Source of the DNA: Lachnospiraceae bacterium
GTDB taxonomy: Bacteria > Bacillota_A > Clostridia > Lachnospirales > Lachnospiraceae
NCBI GenBank assembly: GCA_017621115.1
Contig: JAGATU010000079.1
Location: 1 to 41,350, forward strand
DNA: 41,350 nt
Reading direction: 5' to 3'
Position numbers and translations under genes: made by a program. Numbering within the stretch: position 1 is the first letter of the stretch; every line of letters begins with the position of its first letter. Below are positions 10,101 to 19,100 of the stretch, in pieces. Under the pieces are notes generated by a model that had not been told where the DNA came from, did no database searches, and worked only from the letters and a program-made list of their open reading frames with translations.

Positions 10101-13100
10101 AAAGGATGCATCCTGCATCATAATACAGTTTTTATAAATCCGATCTGCATACTGTAAGGTTGTGGAACGGATATTACTGCCGTGTAACAGGTTGCTACAG
10201 TCTGCGTAAAGCCCATCGATGTAGGTTCCCGTAAAATGAATATCCAAAGGTGCCAAAGCTAAATTCTGGCAGTTTTTAAAGGTTTCGGATACGGCGGTTA
10301 CATCTCCCTGCATGGTCTTAGAAGCATCTGTTAAAGCCGTACAGTCTGCAAATGTCTGTGCATAAGAACCGCCATAGGTTACCGGAGCTTTGGTAATGGA
10401 AGAATGATAAAATGTCTTCTCGAAATTCGTAACGCTTTCCGGTATGGTGAAGCTGCTTTCATCCCCGATTCCTTCACAATAAGCAAACGTGGATACTAAT
10501 GCCGTTACGCCGTCCTCGATTTCCGGCAACGCGGTAATGCCAGACTGTTTATAGGTACTTTCTGCATTTGCGCCGACCTTTGCACCAATCGGGATACCCT
10601 GTGTTAAAGCGGTTGTCGATGCAAACGTACCATTCATGTTTGTTGTTTCAGATACATCATAAGCCTGTATTTGAGACAGACTGCTGCATCCGGCAAACGT
10701 ATTTTCCAGATTTTTTCCGGCTACTTTCTTTGCGGAGGTCAGACTGCTACAAAGTTTAAATGCATTTTTGGCATTTTCAATGTTTTTGTGCATTGCGGGA
10801 GCCTGCGTTAACTCTGTACAGGATTCAAATGCGCTTTCCATGAAAAGCAGACTTTCCGGAAAATCCGGTATGCTTTCCAGTTTGGAATTTTGAAATGCCC
10901 CGGTAGGATAATGGGATCCACATAATTTTTCCGCATAGGTAAGATATCTTAATTTTTCTAATAATTCCTCTTTTGTGGAGAGGTTATGATCTACGGCATA
11001 CTGATAATCTTCTGCTGCCTGTCGATATTCATCGGCAAGACATTCTGCACTCGCAGCCGTATGATAGATTTCCCCGCAGGTATATATCGTTCCGGCAACA
11101 CGTTCCCTGCTTGGAACATATTCGCCGTCATAATCCATAATTCTGGCAGTTCCGTTTAAGGAAACCAGATTTTGTGACCAGTTTTCGACTTTCTGAATGG
11201 CAGTATTCTGGAATGCCCTTCCAATGGTTACTACACTGTCCGGGAAAGTAACTGCACCCGGTACATTTCCAACGGTTGTTAAACTGGTACAGTTTAAGAA
11301 GGTATCCCGTAATGCTTCAATTCCATCCGGAAGTGTTCCTACAGTTTCCAGTTTTTCACAGGCAAAGAAAGTTCCGTCTAAATTGGTACAGCTGTCTGGT
11401 AAATTACCGACACTTACCAGATTATCGCAGTGTTCAAATGCCTGCTGTAAATTTGTCACGCTGTTAGGAAGTGCCGTTACCGTTATGAGATTATCACAAT
11501 CACGGAACGTTCCTTCCATAACCTGTACACCCTCCGCTAATACATTGGAGGGAATTTCGGTAATATAGGTTCCTTGGAAACAATAACTCATATCGGTTAC
11601 GGTTTCCGGAACGTTCGGGAATGATAACAGTCCCGAATTTTTAAAGGTGCCGATCATACTTGTGACACCATACGGAATGTCACTGACTTCTTCTAACTTA
11701 CTCCATCCTTCAAAGGTATAGTTAAGCTGTGTCAGATTATCAATCGCAAAGTAGAAACAACGGATATCTTTATTTTCCATCCATCCCAGAACACCATTTT
11801 TGATATTCGGAATGGTAATGTCTACTGTTGTCAAATTCGGACAACGGTAGAACATACCCGTATTATCCGTGGTAATGGTATCGTTTACTCCCCTTACCAT
11901 TTCTGTTTCCGGTGTAAAGATTACTTCCTGTGAACCGGTAACCGTTAATTTATATCCGGTAATGGCAGTATTTGCCACGGAAAGTTTTACATTTTGCAGC
12001 TTTGCGCTGGTAAATTCCACATCACCCTGTAAGGATGAAGCATAATACAGCATGGCAATATCTGTTACGTTTGGCGGTAACGGTACTGTCTGTGTAATCT
12101 TGGACTGAATAAAGGTAGCAATTAATGTTGTCAGATTGGTGTTTTCTGACAACGTATTTGCAAAGCTATAGTCGGTAGTCTGTGCGTATGCAAACGCCCA
12201 GTCTAGGTTTGTTGCAGTTTCCGGAATGTTACTTGTAAATTCCTGTACGTTGGTATAGGCATAGGCAAGTCTCATATCCGTTGCACTCTGCGGAATATTA
12301 ACCGTGCGCAGGGTGTCTACATTTGCCAGTGCACCATACATATCGGTAATGGAATCCGGTAAGGTTAATGTCTGAAGGTTGGTCTTGGTTGTAACAAAAC
12401 AGTTCTTTCCTTCCCCACCTTTTATAACATACCCTCTGGATGTAAATAAATCGACAATCGAATCGGTATTATCCGGAAGATTTAACTCTTCTAAGTTTTC
12501 ATATTCCCCTGCATCCAGAGATGTATACTGGGTATGGGCATCATTATAACCGATTCCCGGTGCAAAGAAACCGTTAAAGTTCGTCATATTCGATGCACCA
12601 ATGGTAAGGCTACGTAATCCGGTTGAATGGTAGAAGATATTATTATGGCGGTCCTGCGTTTCATAAGATTTTTGCAGAATGCCGCCACCAAATTCCTGCG
12701 GAAGCATTGCCATACCGCTAAAGGTTACAGGAGATGTTTCATAATTCCATTCCACACCTGCATCAATTACAACCGTATCAAGTGTTTTATCCATAAACAG
12801 GTATACGGAAGTGTCAATACAAATCTGGTACGTTTCTCCATTTACCGTTACGGATGCCGGAATGTGAATATTACTATCATCCACCTGTTCGAATTTTTCT
12901 CCCACATACGCAACCAGTGTGCCTTTTTTCGAACCATCTTCTGCCGTTTCTACGGAAAATTCAAACGGAAATTCTTCCGAACCCAAGTAATTTCCGCAAC
13001 CGTCACAGAAATTATCCTCATCTGCATCCAAGTGTGTCTTTTCCAGTGTATATTTAGCGTTTGTGATATTGACATCATTTAATAAACCATCCCCGGTAAC

Positions 13101-16100
13101 AAACGGTGTCTGCGTGCTTCCATTTGTAGATACATAAGGATTACCACATCCATACAGTAAATGAATCGGATGGGACTGTAATACCGTACTTTTTGATTCA
13201 CTGACCGTACAGCTATAGGTTAAGTCACCATTATCCTGTAAATAAGCTGCTTTCCGATAGCCTACCCTGACGGTCTGACACTGATCCGGCAATACCAGAT
13301 TTTGGGACTGGAATGCCTTATTTTTTCTGACAACTTCCATAGTCTGGTCGTTTTGTGGTGCCGGAATGCGGTTTACGTTACAAAGTGAGTATTCCAAGTT
13401 GAAATGTAACGAACCGTTTGCAGTCGGTTGTAATTTAATATGTCTTCCAAGCGTTAAGTCTGTGACATAGTAGCCATAGTTAAAGTTATCCGTCAATACG
13501 ACCTGATATTCCGTATCATCCATGGTATAGGTATCCGGAATGGACAATGTGGTATCTAAACCACCGTAGGCAGAGATGATAATTTCGTCATCCTCTGTCG
13601 TATAGGTAAAGTTTTCAAGATCCATGTTGTCCTGTTCATAGGAATGACATTCCGTACAGATGCCGTTTACATCATACTGGTGGATATCAATATAATCGTT
13701 AAAGGGTTCCCATTCCGTTGCATCATGCGTACCTAATTCTGCCGGATGATTCGGATAAATACTGGGGTTGAGTGTTAAATAATCTCCAACATTTGAAATT
13801 TCGCTATTACTAAATAAACACAATGCCTGTGCCGGAACAGAACAGTAAAAGGATACGTCACATGGATAATATTCCTCTACAGAAGTGTAATTATCCTGTG
13901 TCACTTCTTTTCCGATTATAGAACCGTCCTGAGACAGTACAATTTTAGAAAAGGAATCAGCAATATCCCAGTATTCATATCCGCTTTGTGGAGGTGCCTG
14001 ATAACCCAGTTTGATGGTTTCCGGGTAAACACCGCGGAACATGTTGCGGTAATCTGCATCATTGTTTTTAATCATGCAGAATTTGTAATTCAGATTTTTA
14101 ATAGCGCAGTTTTCATATGCACTTGTAAAAATGCGTTTGCCGTTTGCGCGACTTTCATAGGTGTCGTGTAAATCTGCCAGTTCTTCCAGACTGGTACAGT
14201 CATAGAAAATCTGTCTACAGTTATAGGCAAGCGGTAAATCTGTAGGTGGAGTTACGAAAGACGTACAGCCTGCAAAACACAGACTCATATCGTCTACTTC
14301 ATCCGGATAGGTAATATCCAAACCTTCTGCGGTAATGGATGTACAATCTTCAAAGGTAGCTGACATACGACAAACGGTCTGCGGAAATGCTACATGAAAT
14401 TCGGTAGTTCCCTTACAGCCATAGAATAAATAATTTGCATTTTTCAGCTTGGTATTACTCAAATCAGCTGTTATTTTTTTGATATCGGTTTCTGCAAATG
14501 CGGATGAAAATTCACTTGAAGAAAGCGCACTTGTAGCAATCGCATCATCTTCAAAGGTCATTTCTACTTCTGCGCCTTTCGCTCCATTAAAGATGGCAAG
14601 GAAAGAAGTAATATCTTTATTAAATTTAATTTTAACATCATTAAATTTTGCATTCCGGAAAATGTAGTCTACCTTTGTTGCCTGAGATAATTCCCCATTG
14701 GACAGATCCACACTGGGAACTGTGGTACCGTAAAACATCTGTTTTGCAGAAGTAATATTTTTCGGAAAACCATGCAGTGCATTCAGGTTTAAGAAAGCAA
14801 ACATATCATCGGCTTTCCCGCCTTCCACGGTAACGTCATCGCCTATGTAAATTTCACGGATACTGGTAGTGGAACCGATAAAAGGTCCCGTCGAATTTCC
14901 ATAGGAATAACTGGATACGCCAAGCTGCGTATAGTACCATTTATCTTTTGCCAGTACATAATAGTAGGAATTCACACGCACGACATTTTTGGTTCCCCTG
15001 TACTTTGTCAGGGTAATGATATTATTGGTATCATCTGTGGTATATTCCCATTCGGATGCATCAATCGTATCGGTCTGTTCGGTCGTATCTTCTTTTCTTT
15101 CTCCACAAACAGAACATTCATAAATACCTCTTCCGAAGTTACCAAAGGTTGCTTCCTCAAGGGTTTCGACTAATTCCCATCTGTGTGCTGCACTGGTTTG
15201 ATCAGCAATAAAACTAATTCCACATGCATTACAGGTATATTTGGTATATCCGTCCGTGGTACAGGTATAGTCCACAAACTCTTCTACTTCCAGATGATTG
15301 GTATGAATATTTAAGATGGGTACGGCATCTATGGTGTTTTCTGCAATATCCCGTCCTGCCATGGCAGAATATGCGCTCTCTCCCATGGACACAATATCCC
15401 CGTTTGTACGAACGGCAAAGAATACGCCCGCAGCTGTAAAGATATCCGTATATTCCTGTTCTTCATCAATTAAAATCCAGCCGTTTTCTTTTCCTATAGA
15501 AGAAGCCGGGAAAGTATTGTTTAACAGTGTTGTAAAGGATGCATAACCATACAGATGTCCGTCTTTTAATGAAAGAACGGCATTTCCGGAGCTGGTATTA
15601 AAGTTTACCAGCATCTTTTCGGATGCATAGGTCGTATCATAGGTAAAAATGGTTGTCTTGGTTACACTTCCGGATGTCAGTTCACTTAGTTTCTGTTCGG
15701 TTTTTGTGGTTGTACCGGTAGTATAAAGCAATTCCTTATTTACCACACGGAAATTGCCTTGTGTGATATCCGGACATGCCACAACACTGATCGATTCTAC
15801 CGTATAATAACTGCTACTGGTTGTTTTCTGGGTATATTCCCTCTTTACAGCAAAGACTTTTCCGTTTTCATAGGCGATATAACCGGTATTATTAACGACC
15901 GCAATATCTTTAATGGTACCTGTCGTCGTTTTATCGCTGATATCAAACGGTTCAAAACTGTAGTAGGAATAAATATCGGAAATATAAAGGTTGTTGTTTT
16001 CATCCACGGCAAGAGCCATCTGATTTCCGACATTGGCAGCAACATCCGTAAAAGAAACCCCGGATGTTACCTGTATGAGTGCTTCGTTTTCTTCGGTACT

Positions 16101-19100
16101 CTTTTCGGTATCCAAGTTATGTAAGGCACCACAACGCCAGATATTACCGTCAAAATCAATACCATAGAAAACATCTCCGATGCTTCCGGTTTTTAATTTC
16201 ACATCCCAGTTTAAGGATGTAGGTGTTTCACTTGCTGAAACATTTGAGCCTGTCTGTATTCCACCACCGAAGCTGTAGGCATTTCCCTGACAGTCTAAGA
16301 GAATATTTGCGTATTTTCCTGTGGAATCACCGATTGTGGCAGCCCCATTGGGAATGACGTTTGTATAGGAAACATCCGGTATACTTTCGGTTGCACCACA
16401 AACAGAACATGATTTTGTCACGGTTGCAGATACTTCATTATTATCTACATGGTATGTAAAATCGTGTTCTAATTTCTGTGTTTTTACAATTTCATCCAGT
16501 CCACAATCATCGCAGGTTACATGAATTTCCCCGTATTCTTCGCAGGTAGCTTCTTTTGTTACTGCTGTATGTATACCTGTATGACTTCCGGATACAATCT
16601 GTAAGCCTCCGGTCTGATTGTTTGTTTTTGTAACTAATGTAACACTGGTATCTCCCTGTTTAGTTTCAATATACCGGTTGGTATCCGTTAAGGCATATTT
16701 AATTCCTTTATTATCTACGATACCATTGGTATCAATCCGGACATAGGTATTACCATCGGATAATAAAGTTTTATCCGGATTTGTCATGGTCGGTGTTACA
16801 AAGTGGTTTAAGGCAATCGGATTACCGGATACATAGGCACTTCCGTTTTCAATCCATACCTTTGCGGTTTTATATGTTTTCGCAAAATCCTTAGATGTAT
16901 AAGCAGAACCTTTGTTGTAATTAATGTATCTGTTTGCAATGGTTGTTTTCTCATATGCATTATCACATTCCGTAAACGAAGTTCCATTGCAGCTATAGTA
17001 ATTGCCATTTTCTGCATACAGGTATTTTAAGTCCATATCTGTAATGATAGCCGGACACTGTACATATCCGGTAATACCATAAGAACCGGAAGAAGAAATA
17101 TAGCCAATATTTAATATCAGACAGATGCCGTTTTCGTATAATACTTCCACGTTCCAGTTACTTCTTATCAATACCTTTTTTATCTTTGTACCGGCTAAAT
17201 TCATGGTTTCCCCGGAAATCGAATCGGTAAAGGCAGACAGACTATCGTAATTGGTAAAATCCTTGATGTTAAACATCTGGTAGCGACCGTAACTGCTGGT
17301 ATCTACATGGATATACCATTCATCATTGATATCTTTGGCAGAAAACCAGTATTCTGAATATGGATATACATCCGTAAACCAGATATTATCGTAATGGAAC
17401 CGGAAATACTGGTTACTACTATAACTATAGGAAGGGTAATCCCCTTCTGAACCGGGTGATACTTTTCCATTTAAGATATCACCATGGTAATCAATACCGG
17501 CTCCAAAAGTTGTGTAGCTATAATTACTATAGCTTGGACGGTAAAGACTGAAAACATCCTTAAATTTTGTTGCCACAAACGGATATGTCATCGCATTGTA
17601 TTCATCTTCTGTATATAAGAAAGACTGTCCGTCCAATGTGGCGGTTAATGCATTACTTTCTGCTGTTTCACTCAATATAAGGACATGATCCGTACAGGAT
17701 TTATCAAACGTATAGCTTGCCGTGTTTACAGAACCATCTTCTACGGTAGCAGTTTTGGTATCCCCGCATCTGGTACAACGGATGCTATAAGATTTTACAT
17801 CTCCCTGATACTGTTCCGAATCGTGGTCATAAGCATAAGCATGTCCCAAGGCATTTAATGTTTTACGAATGGTAATTCCACAATCTGTACAGGTAAGGTC
17901 CACATATCCATTTTCTGTACAGGTTGCTTCCATTTTTTCTCCGTTTTCTTCAAAATTATGGGTAATTGCCGTAATTCTTGAAACCGGTTTATTACAGTTA
18001 TAGGATGTACTTCCATCCATTTTAGGGTAATAGTAATAATTACCAACGGAATATAAATCATGGTATTCATCTGTAAAAAAGACTCCGGCATAGTTTGTAA
18101 AGGTATCCGTAATCTTTGTTTCAATACCTAAAGAGCTTGTGACATCCATAAACCCTGTCGTGTTATAGGAACTGGTTCCCGGAATATAATAATAATTTCC
18201 GCTTCCTTTTAAGAACAGTCTTCCGTCTTCGGTTAAAACCGAAATCATTCCATATTCACTGTCTACTTTTACGGCATGTTCGCCTTCTAAAATTTTTACA
18301 AAGGTTGCTGTGGAAGAAGCATTTTCCTCTGTGGTAAGGAAATTGTAGTTATTCTGTCCCACTCCCCAGACATCCCCGTTTTCATCAATTACAAAGGTGT
18401 TGCCGCCAGCATTTCCAAGTCCCTTGATGGAAAAACCGATATTTCTATTTTGAAACGTATGATCCCCGTTTGCTGCACCATAATACGTCAGATAAGAACT
18501 GCCGGTTGTGCCACCGGACCAGAAATCACCTTCGGTTGACATGGCAACAAGACCGCCATATACAAATCTTGCTTTCGCAAACTTTGTATCACCAGCCTCT
18601 ACTTTTTCCATGTAATAGTATCCGTTTGTAGCGTCTTTGTTTAAAATTTCCTCCGTTCCATTACCGCAGCCGGATAAATAAATATCGCCATCCTGTGATA
18701 AAAATAAAACTCTGGAACTGTCACCATAGCACACGGAAATATCTTTGAACGCTACATCGCTTTCATAGCGTTCAAATGAAACAGAAGACCCCGTATTGGA
18801 GATATCATTGGTTAAGTATAATCCATTGTTGCTCTTTTTTCCGTTACGCCAGATACAGCCATGTTCATCAATGGCATAGATGTTATCATTTAATATTTCT
18901 ACTTTTTTAAATTTTAAGCCCTGTGTTAATTGTGTTGGTTTGTAGGTGTTAATGCCAATCGTGGAATTACTTCCCCATCCCCAGATGTTGCCATCTTTAT
19001 CAATGGCTACATAAACTTCACTATTTGAAGTTGTTTCACAGACATAGCTAAATTCCATATCATAAGGATAATCCCCAGATGGATAGATAGTTTCCTCCGT

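Noticed and set aside
12627..13082. 151-codon plus-strand frame inside the 5490-aa gene
   Set aside because: Shadow of the long minus-strand coding sequence; no ribosome site or domain. The same holds for frames at 4119-4571, 8578-8913, 9214-9528 and 9719-10123.
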